5,333 nt of DNA from an uncultured Spirochaetia bacterium (GTDB lineage Bacteria; Spirochaetota; UBA4802; JAGODF01): contig CALCJG010000211.1 in assembly GCA_937967705.1 (NCBI GenBank), positions 1 to 5,333 on the forward strand, written 5' to 3'. Both the position numbers and the translations under genes were made by a program. A model generated the notes under the pieces. The model worked only from the letters and a program-made list of their open reading frames with translations. It made no database searches and was not told the DNA's origin. Positions 1-5,239 of this stretch are shown here, piece by piece (the stretch's first letter is position 1; every line of letters starts with the position of its first letter).

Positions 1-1833
1 AGCCGTAAAGCCCGTCAGGCGCTGGGCCGCCGGGTTGAACAGGACGATGTCGCCCTGGGTGTCCGCCGTGATGACCCCTTCGTTGATCGACTTGAGGGTG
101 ACGGAGAGGCGCTCCTTCTCGCTGTTCAGATTGTCGTGGGCCTGAAGCAGCTCGTGGTGGGTCTGTACCAGGGACTCGTTCAGCGCCTCCAGCTCCTCGT
201 ACTGGGACTGGATCTCCTCGTACTGGTGCATGATCTTCAGCTCGGCCTCCTTGATCCGGCTGATGTCGGTAAAGATGGTTATCACCCCCTTCTGATCCCC
301 TATGCTCACCCGCGCCGAGGATATGTATACGTCGATGATCCTGCCCCCGGCGATCTTGACCTTGCCCTCGTGCTGGAAGGGGTCCTCCCCGCCCTCGATA
401 TGCTTCTTGTAGTACTTGTAGATGGTCTCGCTCTGATAGGGCCCGATGTCCGGGATGAAATCCCTGGCCCTCATCAGGTAGAAGTCTTCCTCCCGGTATC
501 CGGAAATGGAGAAGGTGGCGGGGTTGGCGTAAACCGGCCGGTCGCCGATCATCAGCACGATGGCCACGTGGGCGTTCTCCACCAGGGAGCGGTATTTCTC
601 CTCGGATTCCCTCAGCGCCTTAAGGGCCTTCTCCCTCTCCAGGCGCATCTCGTTGATCTTGTCGGCCACCCCCAGGGAGAGGAGCAGGACCAGGAGGGAC
701 GAACCGATCTGATAGCTCCACGCCGCCAGGAAATCGTCCGGAATAAGACCGTAAGCCCTGATGGAGGTTAAGATGGTGCCCAGGATGAAAAGGCCCCAGG
801 CGGTCATGTAAAAGCGGGCCTGCCGGTAGCCCCTGACCAGGAGGATGGAGCCGGCGGTCAGCATGATGACGGCGCTGAGGCCTGCCGCAACGGTGGAAAC
901 CTGCGTGATGTAATAGTAGTCAAAGAGAAAAGGGGTCAGGAGAAGGACGCAGCAGGTGATGAGGCTGACCGTGAGGATACGCTCCATCCGGGGGAAGCTC
1001 ATCCTGAGATTGAGAAAGCTCCGGGTGAACTGAATGGCCCCGGCAATGCTGGCGAAGATGAAGAGGGGATGGCTTATGTTGCCCCACCAGACCTGATTGG
1101 GCCAGAGAAACTGGAAGGCCAGCCCGTTGTGTATGAAGGTATAGAGGGCGATGGCCACGGTAAAGAGGGACAGGTAGAGATGGCTTTTCTCCCGGGTGGA
1201 GAAGAAGATGAACATGTTGTAGAGGAACAGGGAGAGCATCAGGCCGTAATACATCCAGAGGAGCGGCTGTTCGGCATCCTTCTTGCGGTCGAAGGAATCA
1301 CGGTTCCAGGCGTTGACAGGAACCGTGAGCGATCCCTTGGTCTGTACCCGTAGGTAGAGCATGCTGTCCCCGGGGGGGGATGTCACCGGGAAGACGAAGG
1401 TGCGGTACCGGACGGGACGGTTATTAAAGGGATACTGGTCCCCGGTCCTGTGCATGGCGAAACCCTTCTCCGAGGGGGTGTAGAGTTCCAGGTGATCTGC
1501 GATGGGATAGTTGAATTCCAGGAGCCAGGCCGCCGGGCCCTTTCCGGGATTGCGGACGGGGAGGCGCAGCCAGAGGGCCCCCTTGACATAGCCGAAGCTG
1601 GGATTGTCCCTGGGACAGGGGGTAAACTCCCCGGCGCGGGCAGGAGACGAGACCTCCTCCCGTGTGAGCCGGCCGCCGGGGTCCACCAGGAAATCCATCT
1701 GATGCCCGATGCCCATGCGGCTCAGGTTCTCTTGGAGAATCAGGGGTTGTCCGGCCTCCGCCGGCCGCGCCGCGGGCAGGAAAAAGAGTACGAAGGTTAC
1801 CAGAGGCAGAAACATCTTAAGAGGGATCGGCAT
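1..1833 (-). CDS. 7TMR-DISM membrane sensor with PAS domains (partial, 3' end outside window)
   Basis: Reading the minus strand from the ATG at 1833 gives 611 uninterrupted codons to the window edge. Residues 1-27 look like a signal peptide: a Lys, a hydrophobic core, then AEA before Gly28. Residues about 37-180 form an extracytoplasmic beta-rich domain resembling 7TMR-DISMED2, including GALWLRLPVRN. About 189-392 hold seven hydrophobic segments, starting at WMYYGLMLSLFLYN, as in 7TMR-DISM_7TM. A short coiled coil leads to a PAS domain (about 410-527, ESEEKYRSLVENA to TDISRIKEAE), a Gln/Glu-rich coiled coil (about 530-577) and the start of a second PAS (ERLSVTLKSINEGVITAD onward). Such proteins sense an extracellular, perhaps carbohydrate-like, ligand and signal inward. 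The output module (histidine kinase, GGDEF or phosphatase) lies beyond the window and cannot be named. A weak AAGAAGAG ribosome site precedes the start. Divergent from the caspase-like gene. Confidence 0.9.
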   Translation of the reverse strand, partial: MPIPLKMFLPLVTFVLFFLPAARPAEAGQPLILQENLSRMGIGHQMDFLVDPGGRLTREEVSSPARAGEFTPCPRDNPSFGYVKGALWLRLPVRNPGKGPAAWLLEFNYPIADHLELYTPSEKGFAMHRTGDQYPFNNRPVRYRTFVFPVTSPPGDSMLYLRVQTKGSLTVPVNAWNRDSFDRKKDAEQPLLWMYYGLMLSLFLYNMFIFFSTREKSHLYLSLFTVAIALYTFIHNGLAFQFLWPNQVWWGNISHPLFIFASIAGAIQFTRSFLNLRMSFPRMERILTVSLITCCVLLLTPFLFDYYYITQVSTVAAGLSAVIMLTAGSILLVRGYRQARFYMTAWGLFILGTILTSIRAYGLIPDDFLAAWSYQIGSSLLVLLLSLGVADKINEMRLEREKALKALRESEEKYRSLVENAHVAIVLMIGDRPVYANPATFSISGYREEDFYLMRARDFIPDIGPYQSETIYKYYKKHIEGGEDPFQHEGKVKIAGGRIIDVYISSARVSIGDQKGVITIFTDISRIKEAELKIMHQYEEIQSQYEELEALNESLVQTHHELLQAHDNLNSEKERLSVTLKSINEGVITADTQGDIVLFNPAAQRLTGFTA

Positions 1834-1955
1834 CGACTCTTCTTAACACATATTGATGTAATCCCCTTTCCAAATAGACCGTTTATGTTTATTTTACCAA
1901 CCGGGAAGGCGAAAAACCTCTAAGGGTTATGCCCCGCCGCCCATCACCGCAGAAC

Positions 1956-1984
1956 AGTATGGACCCTCTTTTCGGTAAAGTCAA
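1956..1984 (-). promoter_or_regulatory. Candidate sigma70 promoter for the 7TMR-DISM sensor
   Basis: On the minus strand TTGACT (1984-1979) is followed after 17 bases by CATACT (1961-1956). These match the sigma70 consensus at 5 of 6 and 4 of 6 positions with ideal spacing. The transcript would start near 1949, giving a leader of roughly 116 bases before the sensor ATG at 1833. Found by eye; no transcript data. Confidence 0.42.
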
Positions 1985-2027
1985 GAAAAATGGGGAAATA
2001 TTTGGCGGGGATGAGGGGGTAATTCTC

Positions 2028-2058
2028 TTGACGTGCCTTTCGCTGACCCTTCAATGAT
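2028..2058 (+). promoter_or_regulatory. Candidate promoter for the caspase-like gene
   Basis: TTGACG (2028-2033, 5 of 6 to consensus) is followed after 19 bases by AATGAT (2053-2058, 4 of 6). The spacing is long, so this is tentative. A start near 2065 would put the GGGAGG ribosome site (2071-2076) a few bases into the mRNA and leave a leader of about 19 bases before the GTG at 2084. If real, it excludes the more upstream GTG at 2033 as the translation start. Confidence 0.35.
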
Positions 2059-2070
2059 ATCATTCCTTCT

Positions 2071-2076
2071 GGGAGG
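2071..2076 (+). promoter_or_regulatory. Ribosome binding site that decides the start of the caspase-like gene
   Basis: GGGAGG lies 7 bases before the GTG at 2084. The two upstream in-frame options are weaker: the GTG at 2033 has only a purine run 16 bases away, and the ATG at 2054 has no ribosome site. Confidence 0.6.
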
Positions 2077-2083
2077 GCCGTCC

Positions 2084-2659
2084 GTGGAGAAAGAGCGCAA
2101 GGGGTATCTGAAGACTGTAGCCTGCCTGGAGTCTCTCTGGGACGAAAACGTGGATCAGCCCCTGAGCGTGCTCCCCATCATAGAGGCGGCCGCCCGGCTC
2201 AAGGGTTTCCGCTACCGCTATCTGCCCTGCAACACCCGCGAGGAGCTGGGCTACAACCTGGGCCGGTTGAGCGGGGGGAGCGAGCCCGGTCTGCTCTACC
2301 TGGCCTTCCACGGGCGCCCCGGACAGATCGTTACGGCCCGGGGTGATGAGATAACCCTGGAGGAACTGGCGGGCTACATGGGAAGGGATTTCAGCGGATG
2401 GGTCGTCCATTTCAGCACCTGCGGCACTACCCGGAAGGGGGAGGGCGCCGTGAGGGAATTTATCCGGCGCACCGGGGCCGCCATGGTGCTGGGTTACGAT
2501 ACTGACGTGGACTGGACGGAGAGCAGCGCCCTGGATCTGCTTCTCTTCGACTGGATTCAGGAATACCGCAGCCTCAAGCCGCTCTGGAGCCGCTTCAGCG
2601 ACCGCTACAGCGAGATGGTGGAGCTTACCGGGCTGCGGGTCTTCTTCCGCCGTCCCTGA
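2084..2659 (+). CDS. Caspase-like (clan CD-type) cysteine peptidase-fold protein, DUF6642-like
   Basis: From the GTG at 2084 the product is 191 residues, with no signal peptide or membrane segment, so probably cytoplasmic. It has the two-block signature of caspase/gingipain-fold peptidases: a hydrophobic strand ending in His-Gly (LLYLAFHG, His76) and, 37 residues on, a hydrophobic strand ending in Cys (VVHFSTCGT, Cys113). The following stretch (GAAMVLGYDTDVDWTESSAL, from about 131) resembles the segment after the catalytic Cys in caspase and CHAT proteins, where Gly, a Tyr/Trp loop and a Ser-rich helix start recur. The N-terminal block (ACLESLWD, then SVLPIIEAAARL) fits my recollection of DUF6642, whose function is unknown. 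Peptidase activity is inferred; the substrate is unknown. An extended start at 2033 (208 residues) is less likely. It is transcribed away from the sensor gene and converges on dinB with a 2-bp gap. Confidence 0.8.
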   Translation: MEKERKGYLKTVACLESLWDENVDQPLSVLPIIEAAARLKGFRYRYLPCNTREELGYNLGRLSGGSEPGLLYLAFHGRPGQIVTARGDEITLEELAGYMGRDFSGWVVHFSTCGTTRKGEGAVREFIRRTGAAMVLGYDTDVDWTESSALDLLLFDWIQEYRSLKPLWSRFSDRYSEMVELTGLRVFFRRP

Positions 2660-2661
2660 TA

Positions 2662-3867
2662 TCACTTCTTCTTCAGCAGGCTCGCCCGGGAGACGTGGCT
2701 CCCGAATTCCTCCCGCAGATGGTCCAGGACGTTCTCCAGTTTCCGGTTCTTCCGGCTCCCCTCGAACTCCCCGCCGGCGTCGCTGAAAAGCTCCATCTGC
2801 TCCTCCCCGGGCCTTCTGCCGCTCTCCTCCAGCCCGGAAACCTTGATGCCGACGCGACGGATTTTCCTTCCGCGGCGGTTGACGGCGGAGTAGAGCTCCT
2901 CGGCGATGTCCCGCAGGGTGAACATGTCGTCCGCCGCCCGGGAGAGGGTGCGGGAGCGGGTGTAGGTCTCGAAGCCCTGGAGGCGTATCTTGAGCGTTAT
3001 GGTGCGCCCCTGGAAGCCTTCCCGGCGGAGGGAGTGGGAGAGGCTGTCGGCGATGGCCAGGAGGGCGTGGCGCACCGTTTCGTCGTCGGAAACGTCCTTT
3101 TCAAAGGTGGTTTCCTCGCTCATGGACTTGCGTTCCCATCCCGGCGAGACCGCCCGGTCGTCGATCCCGTTGGCCAGCATCCAGATATGATAGCCCATCT
3201 TGCCCAGGAGCCCCTCGAAGACGGTCTTCTCCCGGTTCATCACATCCCCCATGGTCCTGTAGCCGTAGCGGTGCAGCACCTCCAGGGTCTTTTTGCCCAC
3301 GCCCCAGATCCGCTCCACGGGAAGGGGCGCGAGAAATTCCCGTTCCCGCCCGAAAGGACAGAGGGTGAGGCCGTCGGGTTTGTGAAGGTCGGAGCAGATC
3401 TTGGCCACGGATTTGTTGGAGGCGATCCCCACGCTGGCGGTCAGCCCGGTCTCCTCCCGGACGGCCTTCTTGATCTTCTGGCCCAGGACCTCCGGGGGGC
3501 CGAAGAGGGAGCCCGTGCCGGTGCAGTCCAGGAAGGCCTCGTCCACGCTGATCTGCTCCACCAGGGGGGAGTAGCGGCCGAGGATATCCATGACGCGGTC
3601 GGAGATTTCGGCGTAGCGGCCCATCCGCGGCTTGACGAAGACGCCTCCGGGACAGCGCCGATAGGCCTCGGAGATGGGCAGGGCGGAGTGCACCCCGAAC
3701 CGCCGGGCCTCGTAACTGGCCGCCGAGACGACCCCCCGGCCTTTACCGTCCTTCGGATCGGCCCCCACAATGACGGGGCGGCCCCGGTATTCCGGGTGAT
3801 CTCTCTGTTCGATGGCCGCGAAAAAGGCGTCCATATCCACGTGCAGTATGATTCGGTACTCGTCCAT
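2662..3867 (-). CDS. dinB: DNA polymerase IV (Y-family translesion polymerase DinB)
   Basis: This 401-residue protein carries the full DinB layout. The palm/fingers start is HVDMDAFFAAIE (9-20), with metal ligand Asp11 and steric-gate Phe16. SYEARRFGV follows (51-59), and ISVDEAFLD (106-114) supplies Asp109 and Glu110. SVGIASNKSVAKICSDLHKP (145-164) is the conserved palm motif. A helix-hairpin-helix thumb (about 181-209, WGVGKKTLEVL) and a little finger (about 245-345) follow. QMELF (357-361) matches the QxxLF sliding-clamp motif and is followed by a 40-residue basic tail containing RASLL. Length and catalytic residues are typical, so it should be active in error-prone bypass and extension with the beta clamp. 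The ATG at 3867 is fixed by the motif starting at residue 9, yet no Shine-Dalgarno sequence precedes it. Promoter and operator lie immediately upstream. No imuB or dnaE2 is nearby. Confidence 0.97.
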   Translation of the reverse strand: MDEYRIILHVDMDAFFAAIEQRDHPEYRGRPVIVGADPKDGKGRGVVSAASYEARRFGVHSALPISEAYRRCPGGVFVKPRMGRYAEISDRVMDILGRYSPLVEQISVDEAFLDCTGTGSLFGPPEVLGQKIKKAVREETGLTASVGIASNKSVAKICSDLHKPDGLTLCPFGREREFLAPLPVERIWGVGKKTLEVLHRYGYRTMGDVMNREKTVFEGLLGKMGYHIWMLANGIDDRAVSPGWERKSMSEETTFEKDVSDDETVRHALLAIADSLSHSLRREGFQGRTITLKIRLQGFETYTRSRTLSRAADDMFTLRDIAEELYSAVNRRGRKIRRVGIKVSGLEESGRRPGEEQMELFSDAGGEFEGSRKNRKLENVLDHLREEFGSHVSRASLLKKK

Positions 3868-3868
3868 G

Positions 3869-3894
3869 GTTTACTATACGTATATATAGTAAAC
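3869..3894. promoter_or_regulatory. 26-bp near-palindromic operator over the dinB promoter
   Basis: Arms GTTTACTAT (3869-3877) and ATAGTAAAC (3886-3894) are exact inverted repeats around an 8-base centre, so 11 of 13 symmetric pairs match. The site covers the -10 element and the expected transcription start of dinB and stops one base before the ATG, an ideal place for a dimeric repressor. By hand, its central 20 bases match the E. coli LexA consensus at 16 of 20 positions. It differs at the CTGT/ACAG half-sites, which read CTAT/ATAG here. A lineage-specific LexA box is therefore plausible, but a TetR-, MarR- or Xre-type operator is not excluded. Confidence 0.75.
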
Positions 3895-3911
3895 GCGGGA
3901 AGATTTGTCAA
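3883..3911 (-). promoter_or_regulatory. Strong sigma70-type promoter of dinB
   Basis: On the minus strand a perfect TTGACA (3911-3906) is followed after exactly 17 bases by TATATA (3888-3883, 5 of 6 to TATAAT). Transcription should begin around 3876-3874, leaving only about 7 to 9 bases before the dinB ATG and no ribosome site, so the mRNA is close to leaderless. The strong core promoter overlapped by a palindrome suggests a gene held off by a repressor and induced on demand. Confidence 0.75.
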
Positions 3912-4047
3912 GGGTTTTCCTTTCGGTTTTTGCCCCTGGGCGGGGGGGCTTTGCCATTCCTGATTCTCAACTTGAGCGTTGCCGCCATGCTGTCATGAGT
4001 CTCCCTGCCGGGGGTGGGGGAATTTGTTCCTGTCGAGGAACCGGGTT

Positions 4048-4083
4048 TGCAGGAGGGGTTTTTAGGCGAAAACCCCTCCTGCA
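4048..4083. repeat. Perfect 15-bp inverted repeat (hairpin), copy 1 of a related pair
   Basis: Arms 4048-4062 and 4069-4083 are exact complements (TGCAGGAGGGGTTTT and its reverse complement) around the 6-base loop TAGGCG. No T-run follows on either strand, so it is not a standard intrinsic terminator. The right half (GCGAAAACCCCTCCTGC) is nearly repeated at 4306-4322, indicating a repeat family. Confidence 0.8.
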
Positions 4084-4178
4084 CCTCCCCGCGCCCTCCT
4101 CAGTCGCCGGAGGGGCTGGCGCCCATAACTCAGCTCGTCCGCTGCGCGGAGCTCGCCTCGGACAGATGGGCGGTTTGT

Positions 4179-4195
4179 ATCCGCCTTTGGCGGAT
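4179..4195. repeat. Perfect 7-bp stem hairpin with a 3-base loop
   Basis: ATCCGCC (4179-4185) and GGCGGAT (4189-4195) flank TTT. On the plus strand TTTT follows two bases later (4198-4201), so a weak plus-strand terminator is conceivable. No plus-strand gene reads into it, so it is listed as a repeat within the hairpin cluster. Confidence 0.5.
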
Positions 4196-4282
4196 GATTT
4201 TGGGGCCGGGTTGCAATGTGACAAAAATTACAGATCCCTTGAGGTATACGGGTAGGAGGGGGAAATATCAGAAATAATACCT

Positions 4283-4328
4283 CCGAGGTTCTGTCGGGGT
4301 TTTCGGCCGAAAACCCTCCTGCCCTCGG
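4283..4328. repeat. Nested inverted repeat, copy 2; possible transcript end for the DUF1295 gene
   Basis: A 20-bp perfect palindrome (4297-4316, GGGTTTTCGG and its complement) sits inside a second pair, CCGAGG (4283-4288) and CCTCGG (4323-4328). The stretch around 4306-4322 closely repeats the right half of the 4048-4083 hairpin. It lies about 105 bases past the DUF1295 stop. It could end or protect that mRNA, but on the minus strand only a mixed T-rich stretch follows. On the plus strand TTTTT follows at 4331-4335, with no known upstream gene. Confidence 0.5.
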
Positions 4329-4433
4329 GGTTTTTATGGGATCTCCATGGGAGGGGCATAGTCGTCTGGGACGTGTTGAAAAGATGAACGGCCTTTTCCC
4401 TCGGAGTATTTTAAGATCATCGTGTATATGCAT

Positions 4434-5222
4434 CTACCCCCTGCCGGGAAACCAGGGTATGAAAGAGCTGGTCGTCCTTTTGTATTCCTCGTACTCAGGA
4501 TCGTCCTTGAACATGGTCTCCTCCATGAGCGAAACGCCCGTGATCTTCAGAAGGGTGTAGGTAATGAGGATCGGGCTCAGGATCGTGAACAGACCGTACT
4601 CCGCGGAACAGGAGACGATAAACAGCCCCCACCACATGGTCGACTCACCGAAGTAGTTCGGGTGCCGGCTGTACCGCCAGAGCTTGTACCTCATGACCCT
4701 GCCCTTGTTCGCCGGGTCTTTAATGAACCGGGAAAGCTGTCTGTCTGCGGATGATTCAATGAGAAAACCCGCTAGCCACAGGAGCATCCCCGCAACGTCC
4801 ATGACGGTGATGTGACCGGGCTGCGGGGCTGCCTGGCCCACCTGGATGGACATTGCTATGAGCCACATGAAAAGCGCCTGAACCAGAAATACCCTGAAGA
4901 GGCTCACCAGGGGGAACCTGGCGCCGTACTCCTTTCTCCATGCCGTGTAACGGGGGTCTTCCCCTTTGCCCCTGCCGCGCCGGGTTATGTGATATGCCAG
5001 CCGAAGGCCCCATACACTTACTGCCGCCGAGATGATCAGTTTTCTCAAAAACAGTCCATCCCCCTGCAGGAATGTAAGCCACGCTATTATTATGAAACCC
5101 AGTCCCCAGAGGGAGTCCGCTATGGTCACGTCCTTCCGTTTCAGGCTGATGAGCCAGCCGACGGTCTCGAGCAGCGCGACGGCTGCAAGGTTGATGAGCA
5201 GGATCTGTATCAGTTCCGGCAT
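4434..5222 (-). CDS. DUF1295 family integral membrane protein (steroid 5-alpha-reductase-like)
   Basis: The product has 262 residues, typical of the family, with about six hydrophobic segments (near 4-27, 33-52, 59-79, 106-128, 138-156 and 199-228). Family hallmarks are visible: ADSLWG (35-40), EDPRYTAWRKEYG (88-100), LWRYSRHPNYFGE followed by WWG (181-199), GVSLMEETM (229-237) and YKRTTSSFIPW near the C terminus. The RHPNY element is shared with steroid 5-alpha-reductases and isoprenylcysteine methyltransferases, where this region contributes to cofactor binding. Reduction or modification of a lipid-like substrate in the inner membrane is therefore plausible, but the reaction is unknown. The ATG at 5222 has a strong ribosome site. 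The upstream gene ends 17 bases before it, so the two are probably co-transcribed. Confidence 0.93.
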   Translation of the reverse strand: MPELIQILLINLAAVALLETVGWLISLKRKDVTIADSLWGLGFIIIAWLTFLQGDGLFLRKLIISAAVSVWGLRLAYHITRRGRGKGEDPRYTAWRKEYGARFPLVSLFRVFLVQALFMWLIAMSIQVGQAAPQPGHITVMDVAGMLLWLAGFLIESSADRQLSRFIKDPANKGRVMRYKLWRYSRHPNYFGESTMWWGLFIVSCSAEYGLFTILSPILITYTLLKITGVSLMEETMFKDDPEYEEYKRTTSSFIPWFPGRG

Positions 5223-5228
5223 CTCTCT

Positions 5229-5233
5229 CCTCC
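5229..5233 (-). promoter_or_regulatory. Ribosome binding site of the DUF1295 gene
   Basis: Minus-strand GGAGG lies 6 bases before the ATG at 5222, inside the 17-base gap after the upstream stop codon. It supports both the chosen start and translation from a shared mRNA. Confidence 0.7.
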
Positions 5234-5239
5234 GTACGT

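Larger units (their letters stand above)
3912..4433. other. Non-coding, hairpin-rich intergenic region between DUF1295 and dinB
   Basis: About 520 bases with no convincing gene: the open frames here are short, lack ribosome sites and encode Pro/Arg/Gly-rich sequence typical of GC-rich non-coding DNA. The region instead holds at least six inverted repeats: 4026-4041 (GTTCCT/AGGAAC, 4-base loop), 4048-4083, 4105-4121 (CGCCGG/CTGGCG, one G-T pair), 4138-4150 (TCCGC/GCGGA), 4179-4195 and 4297-4316. G-runs occur at 3938-3949 and 4010-4020. It lies downstream of the DUF1295 gene and upstream of dinB, so it may hold a transcript end, a mobile palindromic repeat or a structured RNA. None is demonstrated. 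Confidence 0.6.

Noticed and set aside
136..771. 211-codon plus-strand open frame
   Set aside because: Its low-complexity Leu/Val/Gly-rich translation lies antisense to the PAS and 7TM parts of the sensor, which is open across the whole region on the minus strand with clear domain motifs.
2060..2665. 201-codon minus-strand open frame opposite the caspase-like gene
   Set aside because: It overlaps the full plus-strand gene, which has a ribosome site and conserved His-Gly/Cys blocks. The antisense product is Pro/Gly/Ala-rich with no motif.
3869..3894. NrdR or CIRCE/HrcA site at the dinB palindrome
   Set aside because: The arms lack the ACAC/GTGT ends of NrdR boxes and the TTAGCACTC/GAGTGCTAA arms of CIRCE, and dinB is not an expected member of either regulon.
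2695..3963. 422-codon plus-strand open frame opposite dinB
   Set aside because: It is the antisense shadow of a high-GC gene. Its translation is Gly/Ala/Val/His-rich with no recognisable domain, while the opposite strand encodes complete DNA polymerase IV.
3938..4020. G-runs as a possible G-quadruplex upstream of dinB
   Set aside because: The runs at 3938-3949 and 4010-4020 are about 60 bases apart and neither alone gives four separated G-tracts, so a stable quadruplex is not well supported.
4026..4041. GTTCCT/AGGAAC palindrome as a Gram-positive-type SOS box
   Set aside because: The half-sites are in the opposite order to the GAAC...GTTC box, and the site is over 100 bases upstream of the dinB promoter, which has its own well-placed operator.
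3905..4433. Several 85-123 codon open frames in the gap between dinB and DUF1295
   Set aside because: They overlap on both strands, run through perfect hairpins, lack ribosome sites and encode unstructured Pro/Arg/Gly-rich sequence.
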